Below are positions 1-5,537 of a DNA stretch of 7,781 bases, in pieces. Source of the stretch: an uncultured Eubacterium sp. (lineage in GTDB: Bacteria > Bacillota > Clostridia > Oscillospirales > Acutalibacteraceae); assembly GCA_945980015.1 (NCBI GenBank), contig CAMFQI010000045.1:1-7781 (forward strand). The letters are read 5' to 3'. A program made the position numbers and the translations under genes. The notes below the pieces were generated by a model that saw only the letters and a program-made list of their open reading frames with translations, ran no database searches and had not been told where the DNA came from. How positions within the stretch are numbered: the first letter of the stretch is position 1; each line of letters opens with the position of its first letter.

Positions 1-17
1 TTAGGAGGAAAATAATT

Positions 18-443
18 ATGGCTCAAAAGGTAGTAGGTTTAATTAAACTTCAAATCCCTGCCGGCAAAGCAACTCCGGCACCACCGGTTGGACCGGCTCT
101 CGGTCAGCACGGCGTAAACATTGTTGCTTTCACAAAGGACTTTAACGAAAGAACAAAGAACGACGTAGGTCTTATCATTCCTGTTGTTATCACAGTATAT
201 GAAGACCGTACATTCACATTCGTAACAAAGACACCGCCTGCAGCAGTTCTTATCAAAAAGGCTTGCGGTATCGACAAGGCATCGGGCGTTCCTAACAAGA
301 ACAAGGTTGCAACAATCTCAAAGGCTGATATCCAAAAAATCGCCGAGACAAAGATGCAGGACCTTAACGCTGCGTCTCTTGAAGCAGCTATGTCTATGAT
401 CGCCGGTACAGCTCGCAGCATGGGTGTAGTAGTAGAAGACTAA
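18..443 (+). CDS. rplK: 50S ribosomal protein L11
   Basis: L11 is part of the GTPase-associated centre of the large subunit. It binds 23S rRNA next to the L10-L12 stalk and helps recruit translation factors. The 141-aa product has the usual family length. The N-terminal domain shows the conserved proline-rich block [15 protein letters not shown] (residues 21-35). The C-terminal rRNA-binding domain begins around the [12 protein letters not shown] block (71-82). The start is fixed by an AGGAGG site at 3-8, 9 nt before the ATG. It is the first of four ribosomal protein genes on this strand and lies 50 bp before rplA, with which it is almost certainly co-transcribed. The promoter lies outside the window. 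The coding sequence appears intact. Confidence 0.98.
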   Translation: MAQKVVGLIKLQIPAGKATPAPPVGPALGQHGVNIVAFTKDFNERTKNDVGLIIPVVITVYEDRTFTFVTKTPPAAVLIKKACGIDKASGVPNKNKVATISKADIQKIAETKMQDLNAASLEAAMSMIAGTARSMGVVVED

Positions 444-451
444 TTCCCTAT

Positions 452-478
452 GTGGGAGGAAAAATCCGATTTAACCAC
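452..478 (+). promoter_or_regulatory. Putative L1-binding translational operator in the rplK-rplA gap
   Basis: The RNA can fold into an outer stem GTGG (452-455) with CCAC (475-478) and an inner stem GGA (458-460) with TCC (465-467) closed by AAAA. The two stems are separated by an asymmetric internal loop: GA on one side, seven bases (468-474) on the other. Two short stems around an asymmetric loop is the general design of L1 sites on rRNA and mRNA. The element ends 2 nt before the rplA Shine-Dalgarno (480-484), so bound L1 could block rplA initiation. The pairing is seen directly. The assignment to L1 rests on location and resemblance to known L1 sites. Confidence 0.65.
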
Positions 479-493
479 TGGAGGTAATTTATA

Positions 494-1201
494 ATGAAAC
501 ACGGAAAGAAATATGTAGAAAGCGCAAAGCTTGTTGACCGCGCTAATTTATACACAACAAAGGAAGCACTTGACCTTGTTGCACAGACATCAAAGGCAAA
601 GTTTGACGAAACAGTTGAGGTTCACATTCGCTTGGGCGTTGACTCACGTCACGCTGACCAGCAGGTACGTGGTGCCGTTGTTCTTCCAAACGGAACAGGT
701 AAGGATGTAAGAGTTGCAGTATTCGCAAAGGGTGATCTTGCAAAGGCAGCTCAGGAGGCAGGTGCTGATTTCGTAGGCGACGCTGACCTTGTAACAAAGA
801 TTCAGGGCGGCTGGATGGACTTCGACGTTGCTATCGCATCTCCTGATATGATGGGCTTCGTTGGTCGTCTCGGTAAGGTTCTCGGTCCTCGTGGACTTAT
901 GCCGTCACCTAAAGCAGGTACTGTAACTATGGACGTTGCAAAGGCTGTAACAGAAGCAAAGGCAGGTAAGATTGAGTACCGTCTTGACAAGTCAAACATC
1001 ATTCACTGCCCAATCGGTAAGGTATCGTTTGGTACAGAAAAGCTTATGGAAAACTTCAACGCTCTTCTTGACGCAGTAATCAAGGCAAAGCCGGAAGCAG
1101 CAAAGGGACAGTACATTAAGTCTTGTGCAGTTGCTTCAACAATGGGTCCGGGTGTTAGAATCAATCCTGCAAAGGTTGGTTCCGCTGCAAGCGTTGACTA
1201 A
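494..1201 (+). CDS. rplA: 50S ribosomal protein L1
   Basis: L1 forms the mobile stalk of the large subunit at the E site, binds 23S rRNA helices 76-78, and in many bacteria represses its own mRNA. The 235-aa product matches the normal length (E. coli L1 is 234 aa). Visible hallmarks are [15 protein letters not shown] (56-70), the signature [15 protein letters not shown] (130-144) in the insertion domain, and GPGVRIN (218-224) near the C-terminus. The ATG is 9 nt after a GGAGG site (480-484). A second purine-rich GGGAGG just upstream (454-459) belongs to the putative L1 operator and is too far away to serve this start. The gene lies 50 bp after rplK. A new promoter begins 14 bp after its stop codon. 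Confidence 0.98.
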   Translation: MKHGKKYVESAKLVDRANLYTTKEALDLVAQTSKAKFDETVEVHIRLGVDSRHADQQVRGAVVLPNGTGKDVRVAVFAKGDLAKAAQEAGADFVGDADLVTKIQGGWMDFDVAIASPDMMGFVGRLGKVLGPRGLMPSPKAGTVTMDVAKAVTEAKAGKIEYRLDKSNIIHCPIGKVSFGTEKLMENFNALLDAVIKAKPEAAKGQYIKSCAVASTMGPGVRINPAKVGSAASVD

Positions 1202-1215
1202 TAATAAAATAGGTA

Positions 1216-1244
1216 TTGACATAGGCGAAAGCCTGTGCTATAAT
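1216..1244 (+). promoter_or_regulatory. Perfect-consensus SigA promoter for rplJ-rplL
   Basis: The -35 TTGACA (1216-1221) and -10 TATAAT (1239-1244) are both exact consensus and separated by 17 bp. Transcription should start near 1250-1251, at the beginning of the L10 leader, so rplJL can be expressed independently of rplKA. The spacer contains an inverted repeat, AGGC-GAAA-GCCT (1223-1234), extendable to 1220-1237. Confidence 0.9.
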
Positions 1245-1250
1245 ACATTA

Positions 1251-1388
1251 GCTGTTCAACCAAAGACAGTAGGTGCCGAAAGGCATAAGCATTGCCGCCT
1301 ACCGAGGAATGAGCATTATGTAGCGTAGATACGCAAATTATGTAATGTCGTGCATCCTCGATTTGGGGATGCACTTTTATATTTGTTT
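1251..1388 (+). promoter_or_regulatory. Ribosomal protein L10 leader (autoregulatory attenuator RNA)
   Basis: This is the 5' leader of rplJ, bound by L10 (or the L10-L12 complex) to shut down rplJL when the protein is in excess. It starts with CAAAGACAGTAGGTG-like sequence. The proposed protein-binding domain is closed by GTAGG (1269-1273) with CCTAC (1298-1302) and contains a TGCC-GAAA-GGCA hairpin (1274-1285). An antiterminator can form from CGAGGA (1303-1308) with TCCTCG (1355-1360), CATTA (1314-1318) with TAATG (1343-1347), and GCGT (1323-1326) with ACGC (1331-1334). It is mutually exclusive with the terminator at 1350-1374. The order of elements and its position directly before rplJ match the known Firmicute L10 leader family. 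The pairings were found by eye. Confidence 0.9.
1350..1388 (+). terminator. Attenuator terminator of the L10 leader
   Basis: A 10-bp stem, 1350-1359 with 1365-1374, closes a 5-nt loop and is followed by TTTTATATTTGTTT. Its 5' arm includes TCCTCG, which can alternatively pair upstream with CGAGGA at 1303-1308. It is therefore expected to be conditional rather than constitutive. It lies 51 nt before the rplJ Shine-Dalgarno. Confidence 0.88.
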
Positions 1389-1439
1389 GGATAGCTCCAA
1401 GTCCACCTCGTGTGGCAAATAATTATGGAGGAAAACTAA

Positions 1440-2009
1440 ATGCCAAGTACAGTAATTCTTGAAAAGAAAAAACAACAGGTTGCTGACCTTGCCCAGCGTA
1501 TTAAGGGCTCTTGCGCAGGCGTAGTTGTTGACTACAAGGGTATTAACGTTGAGGACGACACAAAGCTCAGAAAAGAACTTCGTGAAGCCGGCGTTGTTTA
1601 CACAGTAGTTAAGAACTCTATCCTGAAGCGTGCCGCTGAAGAAGTCGGACTCAATATCGACTCATCAGTAGTAGAAGGTACAACAGCAATCGCAACATCA
1701 GTTGATGACTACATCGCAGCTGCCCGTATCCTTAATAAGTATGCGGAAAACAGCAAGAATTTCAACATCAAGACAGGCTATCTTGACGGCGAAGTTATCG
1801 CAGATACGGAAGTAGTTGCTCTTGCAAAGCTTCCATCAAGAGAAGCACTCCTTGCTCAAATCGCAAGCGTTGTTGTTGAACCGATTGCTTGTATTGCTCG
1901 CGCAGTATCGGCACTCGAAGAAAAGGGCGGTGCGTCAGCAGTTGAGACACAAGAAGCTCCTGCTGAGGAAGCTCAGGCAGAAGCACCGGCTGAAGAATCA
2001 GCAGAATAA
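1440..2009 (+). CDS. rplJ: 50S ribosomal protein L10
   Basis: L10 (with bound L12 dimers) forms the base of the L7/L12 stalk, anchoring it to 23S rRNA beside L11. It also acts as the repressor of this operon through the leader RNA. The 189-aa product shows the N-terminal block DYKGI (31-35), VKNSILKRA (57-65), and LPSREALLAQ (131-140) leading into the C-terminal helix that carries L12. From about residue 165 there is an Ala/Glu-rich low-complexity tail (QEAPAEEAQAEAPAEESAE, 171-189), which makes it roughly 20 residues longer than typical 165-aa L10 proteins. The ATG is 8 nt after GGAGG (1427-1431). rplL follows after a 35-bp gap. Confidence 0.97.
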   Translation: MPSTVILEKKKQQVADLAQRIKGSCAGVVVDYKGINVEDDTKLRKELREAGVVYTVVKNSILKRAAEEVGLNIDSSVVEGTTAIATSVDDYIAAARILNKYAENSKNFNIKTGYLDGEVIADTEVVALAKLPSREALLAQIASVVVEPIACIARAVSALEEKGGASAVETQEAPAEEAQAEAPAEESAE

Positions 2010-2044
2010 TTTATTAAAATTTCTATTTAACGGAGGAAATAATC

Positions 2045-2422
2045 ATGGCATCAGAGAAGATCACAGCAATTGTAGATTCAATCGCAGAGCTTACAGTTCT
2101 TGAGCTCAAGGAATTAAAGGAAACAATCGAAGAAACATTCGGCGTAACTGCAGCAGCAGTAGCAGTTGCAGCAGCTCCTGCAGAGGGCGGCGCAGCAGCA
2201 GCTGAGGAGAAGACAGAGTTTGACGTTGTTCTTACAGCAGCAGGCGCACAGAAGATTCAGGTTATCAAGGCTGTTCGTGAAGCAACAGGTCTTGGCTTGA
2301 AGGAAGCAAAGGAAATCGTTGACAGCGCTCCTTCAACAGTTAAGGAAGCAGTTCCTGCAGCAGACGCTGAGGCACTTAAGGAAGCTCTCACAGCAGCAGG
2401 CGCAACTGTTGAGCTTAAGTAA
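2045..2422 (+). CDS. rplL: 50S ribosomal protein L7/L12
   Basis: L7/L12 is the multicopy stalk protein that contacts translational GTPases (EF-Tu, EF-G, IF2). The 125-aa product has normal length. It has the N-terminal dimerisation/L10-binding domain (about 1-34), an Ala/Gly-rich flexible hinge (36-54), and a C-terminal domain starting at EKTEFDVVL (55-63) with the conserved [20 protein letters not shown] helix region (70-89). The ATG lies 8 nt after GGAGG (2032-2036). It shares the rplJ transcript. As L12 is needed in several copies per L10, this strong ribosome binding site may help to raise output. A strong terminator follows 20 nt after the stop, so rpoB is not read from this transcript. 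Confidence 0.98.
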   Translation: MASEKITAIVDSIAELTVLELKELKETIEETFGVTAAAVAVAAAPAEGGAAAAEEKTEFDVVLTAAGAQKIQVIKAVREATGLGLKEAKEIVDSAPSTVKEAVPAADAEALKEALTAAGATVELK

Positions 2423-2441
2423 TTTAGTTTTTCCATAGAAT

Positions 2442-2476
2442 AAAACGGCTATCCTGAAACGGGTGGCCGTTTTTTC
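2442..2476 (+). terminator. Intrinsic terminator after rplL
   Basis: AAAACGGC and downstream bases (2442-2454) pair with 2461-2473 in a 13-bp stem, including G-U pairs at 2450-2465 and 2452-2463, around a 6-nt loop (2455-2460). The last four pairs run into the T-tract, which reaches 2475. This is a strong U-tailed terminator that ends the ribosomal transcript. Confidence 0.93.
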
Positions 2477-2575
2477 TATACCACAATAGGTTGTATACGT
2501 CGATATGCCGTGTTATTCCTGTTGTATATAATTGTGAATAGATTGTAAATCTCGTATGAACCGATGCTCAATATA

Positions 2576-2604
2576 TTGAAATTTTCGTCGAAATATGGTA
2601 TAAT
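2576..2604 (+). promoter_or_regulatory. SigA-like promoter of the nfeD-SPFH pair
   Basis: -35 TTGAAA (2576-2581), 17-bp spacer, -10 TATAAT (2599-2604); predicted start near 2611. The spacer includes an 11-bp dyad, TTTCG-T-CGAAA (2583-2593). The region between the rplL terminator and this promoter (2477-2575) is AT-rich and shows nothing else I can support. Confidence 0.8.
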
Positions 2605-2612
2605 ACCCACAA

Positions 2613-2640
2613 GATATGGAAAGCGTACGCTACACATATC
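2613..2640 (+). promoter_or_regulatory. Symmetric hairpin/dyad in the nfeD 5' leader
   Basis: Outer arms GATATG (2613-2618) and CATATC (2635-2640) are exact reverse complements. Inside them is a perfect 10-bp palindrome, AGCGTACGCT (2622-2631), flanked on both sides by 3-nt unpaired segments (GAA and ACA). It starts about 2 nt after the predicted transcription start and ends 6 nt before the Shine-Dalgarno. It could be a DNA operator or a 5'-end RNA stem. The symmetry is seen directly; the function is unknown. Confidence 0.6.
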
Positions 2641-2646
2641 GAATAC

Positions 2647-2663
2647 AGGAGGTGATTTATGTG
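2647..2663 (+). promoter_or_regulatory. Near-perfect Shine-Dalgarno that sets the GTG start of nfeD
   Basis: AGGAGGTGAT (2647-2656) is an almost complete complement of the 16S 3' end. Eight nt after AGGAGG is GTG (2661-2663), in frame with the NfeD protein. An ATG two bases earlier (2659-2661) is followed at once by TGA (2662-2664), so it cannot encode anything. Confidence 0.8.
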
Positions 2664-3098
2664 AATGATACGACAATGTATATTGTATGGGCTGTCGCTA
2701 TCGTGGTATTCGGCGCAATCGAGGGCGTCACGTTTCAGCTCGTATCAATATGGTTTGTGTTCGGCTCAATTGCGGCTTTGATCAGCGCATTTTTAGGAGC
2801 ACCGATTTATCTGCAAATCATATTATGGATTGCAGTATCGCTTGCCGCATTACTGCTCACAAGACCGATTGTACGAAAAAAGCTGAATACGAAAATTCAG
2901 CCTACCAATCTTGACCGATGTATCGGAGAGCAAGCGCTTGTAATTGAGGATATCGATAATTCAATGTCATCAGGTCAGGTTAAGGTTGACGGAAAAATTT
3001 GGATGGCAAGAAGTGAAAACGGAGATTATATTTCAAAGGACTCTGTCGTAACGGTAGAAAAAATTGAGGGCGCAAAGCTCATAGTTTCAAACAAATAA
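2661..3098 (+). CDS. NfeD-family membrane protein (short form, OB-fold)
   Basis: This is a short NfeD-like protein of 145 aa from the GTG start. NfeD proteins are partners of SPFH/stomatin/flotillin proteins in bacterial membranes. Three hydrophobic segments lie at about residues 6-22, 26-46 and 49-68. A soluble C-terminal region follows, matching the NfeD OB-fold domain pattern GEQALVIED (89-97), SGQVKVDGKIWMARSE (104-119) and DSVVTVEKIEGAKLIV (127-142). The start was moved from an upstream in-frame ATG at 2616. That ATG lies only about 5 nt after the predicted transcription start, inside the leader hairpin, with no ribosome binding site. The SPFH gene follows 27 bp downstream, the typical arrangement. 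The family has no established enzymatic reaction for this short form, and the protease domain of long NfeD is absent. Confidence 0.88.
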   Translation: MNDTTMYIVWAVAIVVFGAIEGVTFQLVSIWFVFGSIAALISAFLGAPIYLQIILWIAVSLAALLLTRPIVRKKLNTKIQPTNLDRCIGEQALVIEDIDNSMSSGQVKVDGKIWMARSENGDYISKDSVVTVEKIEGAKLIVSNK

Positions 3099-3125
3099 CA
3101 CATAATAATTCAAAGGAGAAAATTT

Positions 3126-4046
3126 ATGAAATTAGCTATTGTACTTTTCATTTTGGTAGTTGCAATTCTTGCACTTGTGCTTGCAAACATCAGAGTAGTA
3201 CCGCAGTCAAAAGCCTTCGTTATTGAGCGTTTGGGAACATATTATGCAACATGGCAGACAGGACTGCACGTAAAGGTTCCGTTCATTGACCGTATTGCAA
3301 AGATTGTTTCGCTCAAGGAACAGGTTGTTGACTTCAAGCCGCAGCCGGTTATTACAAAGGATAACGTAACTATGCAGATAGATACCGTTGTGTTCTATCA
3401 AATTACAGACCCGAAGCTTTATTGCTACGGTGTTGAAAGCCCGATTTCGGCTATTGAAAACCTTTCGGCAACAACGCTTCGTAACATCATCGGTGAGCTT
3501 GAGCTTGACTCAACTCTTACATCTCGTGATACCATTAATGCAAAAATCAGAGTTATCCTCGATGAAGCAACTGACCCGTGGGGCATTAAGGTAAACAGAG
3601 TAGAGCTTAAAAACATTATTCCGCCTCGTGAAATTCAGGACGCAATGGAAAAGCAAATGAAGGCAGAGCGTGAAAGACGTGAGGCAATCCTTAAAGCAGA
3701 GGGTGAAAAGCAATCCCGTATCCTCGTTGCAGAAGGTCATAAGGAATCAAAAATTCTTGAAGCCGAGGCTGAAAAGCAATCCGCTATTCTTCGTGCCGAA
3801 GCCGTTAAGGAAGCAAAAATCCGTGAGGCAGAGGGTGAAGCAGAGGCTATCGCAAAGGTACAGCAAGCAACTGCAGACGCTATTAAGATGCTCAATGATG
3901 CAAACGCAAACGAATCCGTGCTTAAATTAAAGGCTATGGAAGCATTTGCAAAGGCAGCAGACGGTCAGGCAACAAAGATTATTATCCCGTCGGAAATTCA
4001 GGGAGTTGCAGGACTTGTTGAGGGCATAACACAGTCTGTAAAATAA
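3126..4046 (+). CDS. SPFH/stomatin/prohibitin-like membrane protein (QmcA-like)
   Basis: A 306-aa SPFH-domain protein of the stomatin/QmcA type, probably oligomeric at the cytoplasmic membrane and linked to membrane microdomains or quality control. Residues 3-22 form a single N-terminal membrane anchor. The SPFH domain follows (about 24-175), with VPQSKAFVIERLGTYY (25-40), GLHVKVPFIDRI (46-57), and ATDPWGIKVNRVELKNIIPP (148-167). Residues 175-245 are a charged coiled coil. Within it, 191-245 reads as five consecutive 11-residue repeats of the type AEGEKQSRILV / AEGHKESKILE / AEAEKQSAILR / AEAVKEAKIRE / AEGEAEAIAKV. The ATG is 7 nt after AAAGGAG (3112-3118). It is co-transcribed with the NfeD partner upstream. 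QmcA, HflC-like and slipin labels all describe the same superfamily, and I cannot choose further. Confidence 0.92.
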   Translation: MKLAIVLFILVVAILALVLANIRVVPQSKAFVIERLGTYYATWQTGLHVKVPFIDRIAKIVSLKEQVVDFKPQPVITKDNVTMQIDTVVFYQITDPKLYCYGVESPISAIENLSATTLRNIIGELELDSTLTSRDTINAKIRVILDEATDPWGIKVNRVELKNIIPPREIQDAMEKQMKAERERREAILKAEGEKQSRILVAEGHKESKILEAEAEKQSAILRAEAVKEAKIREAEGEAEAIAKVQQATADAIKMLNDANANESVLKLKAMEAFAKAADGQATKIIIPSEIQGVAGLVEGITQSVK

Positions 4047-4070
4047 TATACCAAAATCAGATATACAAAA

Positions 4071-4094
4071 GGGAGAGAGCGAAAGCCCTCTCCT
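4071..4094 (+). terminator. Imperfect hairpin between the SPFH and MATE genes
   Basis: Bases 4071-4080 pair with 4085-4094 around a GAAA tetraloop, with one A-C mismatch (4078/4087) and a terminal G-T wobble. It is GC-rich and preceded by AAAA, but the following sequence is AATTGTTGTTAG, without a clean T-tract. It may be a weak or partial terminator, or a processing/stability stem lowering expression of the next gene. Confidence 0.5.
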
Positions 4095-4123
4095 AATTGT
4101 TGTTAGAAAGGTTATTAAATATT

Positions 4124-5470
4124 ATGAAAATAAAAATATCCGACCATTTCACAATGGGAAGATTGTTTAGGTTTACTATACCGTCGATTGTAATGATGAT
4201 TTTTACATCTATTTATAATGTTGTTGACGGCTTTTTTGTATCAAATTTTACCGGCAAGCTGCAGTTCGCCTGCGTAAACCTTGTTATGCCGTTTTTGATG
4301 CTGCTGAGCGTTATCGGCTTTATGGTCGGTACAGGCGGCAATGCGATAGTGTCTAAATATCTCGGCGAGAACAACGGCAAAAAGGCTAATGAGGTCTTTT
4401 CGATGCTTGTAGTATTTACAACGCTGACAGGCATTTTGTTCTTCGTTTTGGGCGAGGTGTTTATGCCGAATATCGTGCGGCTTTTGGGTGCAACGGACGA
4501 TATGATGTATTATTGCGTTTTGTACGGTAGAATAATTTGTATATCGCTAACACCCTTTATGCTTCAAATTATGTTTCAAAGCTTTCTTGCAACCGCAGGC
4601 AAGCCGCAAATAGGACTCAGGATTACAATTATTGCAGGTGTAACTAATATTATTCTCGACCTGCTTTTCGTCGGACTGTTCAAATGGGGAATAGTCGGCG
4701 CAGCGGCGGCAACAGTCACGGGTGAGTACCTCGGCGGCGTTGTTCCGCTTGTGTATTTTTTGAGGAAAAACAGCAGCTCATTAAGGCTTGTAAAATTCAA
4801 ATTTGATTTTTCGGCACTTGTAAAGACTTGCACAAACGGTATGTCGGAGCTTATGACGAATGTTTCGACCTCGCTTGTGAATATGCTTTATAACGCACAA
4901 CTGCTTCACTTCTACGGTGAAAACGGCGTTGCGGCTTACGGCACGATTATGTATGTAAACTTCGTGTTTGTCGCCGCATTTATAGGCTATTCGATAGGCA
5001 CGGCTCCGATTATCGGATATAATTACGGTGCAAAAAACGACAGCGAGCTTCAAAATATTTTCAAAAAGAGTGTTGGTATACTGTTCTGCTTTTCGGCGTC
5101 TATCACTCTTGCCTCCGTGCTTTTGGCAAGGGGAGTAGCAGGAATTTATGTCGGCTATGATAAAGCTCTTTTTGATCTTACCGTTATGGCGTTTAGGCTA
5201 TTTGCTTTGTCATATATGATAAGCGGCTATAATATTTTTGCTTCCGCTTTCTTCACTGCCTTGAATAACGGCGTCGTCAGTGCAATTATCTCCTTTGCGA
5301 GAACTCTGCTTTTCCAAATTGTGTGCATCTTCGTACTACCCGCAATGTTCGGCAAGGAGGCAATTTGGCTTTCAGTCGGCACCGCCGAGCTTTTTTCCCT
5401 CGTCGTCACCCTTTTCTTCATCATAACCCAAAACAAAAAATACCACTATATCAAAACAAAAAACCATTAG
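4124..5470 (+). CDS. MATE-family multidrug/cation efflux transporter
   Basis: A MATE-family antiporter that would export organic cations or drugs in exchange for Na+ or H+ across the cytoplasmic membrane. The product is 448 aa from ATG 4124, normal for the family (about 440-460), and is almost entirely hydrophobic, consistent with 12 membrane segments in two six-helix halves. Family-like features are TIPSIVMMIFTSIYNVVDGF (18-37) in helix 1 with an acidic residue at D35, GTGGNAIVSKYLGENN (69-84), TNIILDLLFV (174-183), and APIIGYNYGAKN (294-305) starting the second half. It looks closest to the MepA-like Firmicute branch; the substrate cannot be read from sequence. An in-frame TTG at 4097 was rejected because it precedes the AGAAAGG site (4105-4111), which lies 12 nt before the ATG. 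No promoter of its own is evident, so read-through from the SPFH operon is likely. Confidence 0.92.
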   Translation: MKIKISDHFTMGRLFRFTIPSIVMMIFTSIYNVVDGFFVSNFTGKLQFACVNLVMPFLMLLSVIGFMVGTGGNAIVSKYLGENNGKKANEVFSMLVVFTTLTGILFFVLGEVFMPNIVRLLGATDDMMYYCVLYGRIICISLTPFMLQIMFQSFLATAGKPQIGLRITIIAGVTNIILDLLFVGLFKWGIVGAAAATVTGEYLGGVVPLVYFLRKNSSSLRLVKFKFDFSALVKTCTNGMSELMTNVSTSLVNMLYNAQLLHFYGENGVAAYGTIMYVNFVFVAAFIGYSIGTAPIIGYNYGAKNDSELQNIFKKSVGILFCFSASITLASVLLARGVAGIYVGYDKALFDLTVMAFRLFALSYMISGYNIFASAFFTALNNGVVSAIISFARTLLFQIVCIFVLPAMFGKEAIWLSVGTAELFSLVVTLFFIITQNKKYHYIKTKNH

Positions 5471-5489
5471 TCAGAGAAAATAAGAAAGA

Positions 5490-5527
5490 AAAGCTCTCTT
5501 TGATTTGCTATCAAAGGGAGTTTTTTT
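5490..5527. terminator. Bidirectional intrinsic terminator between convergent genes
   Basis: An 11-bp stem (5494-5504 with 5510-5520, one G-T wobble) closes a 5-nt loop. Seven T residues follow on the + strand (5521-5527). Upstream, AAAAG (5489-5493) supplies a shorter T-rich tail for the - strand. It ends the MATE transcript on one side and the glycosyltransferase-gtrA transcript on the other. Confidence 0.88.
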
Positions 5528-5537
5528 GGTATGAATA

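Noticed and set aside
1125..1328. 67-codon + strand reading frame across the rplA end and L10 leader
   Set aside because: It runs out of frame through rplA and into structured leader RNA. The leader is explained by RNA pairing and not by coding.
2616..2660. N-terminal extension of the NfeD protein from ATG 2616
   Set aside because: The ATG lies about 5 nt after the predicted transcription start, inside the leader hairpin, without a Shine-Dalgarno. A near-perfect site at 2647-2656 instead serves the GTG at 2661.
2476..2676. 66-codon - strand reading frame in the rplL-nfeD gap
   Set aside because: It overlaps the terminator tail, the promoter and the nfeD start, and shows no recognisable motif or supporting ribosome binding site.
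4097..4123. TTG start giving a 457-aa MATE protein
   Set aside because: The TTG has no ribosome binding site and overlaps the tail of the hairpin. An AGAAAGG site lies between it and ATG 4124, where the normal family N-terminus begins.
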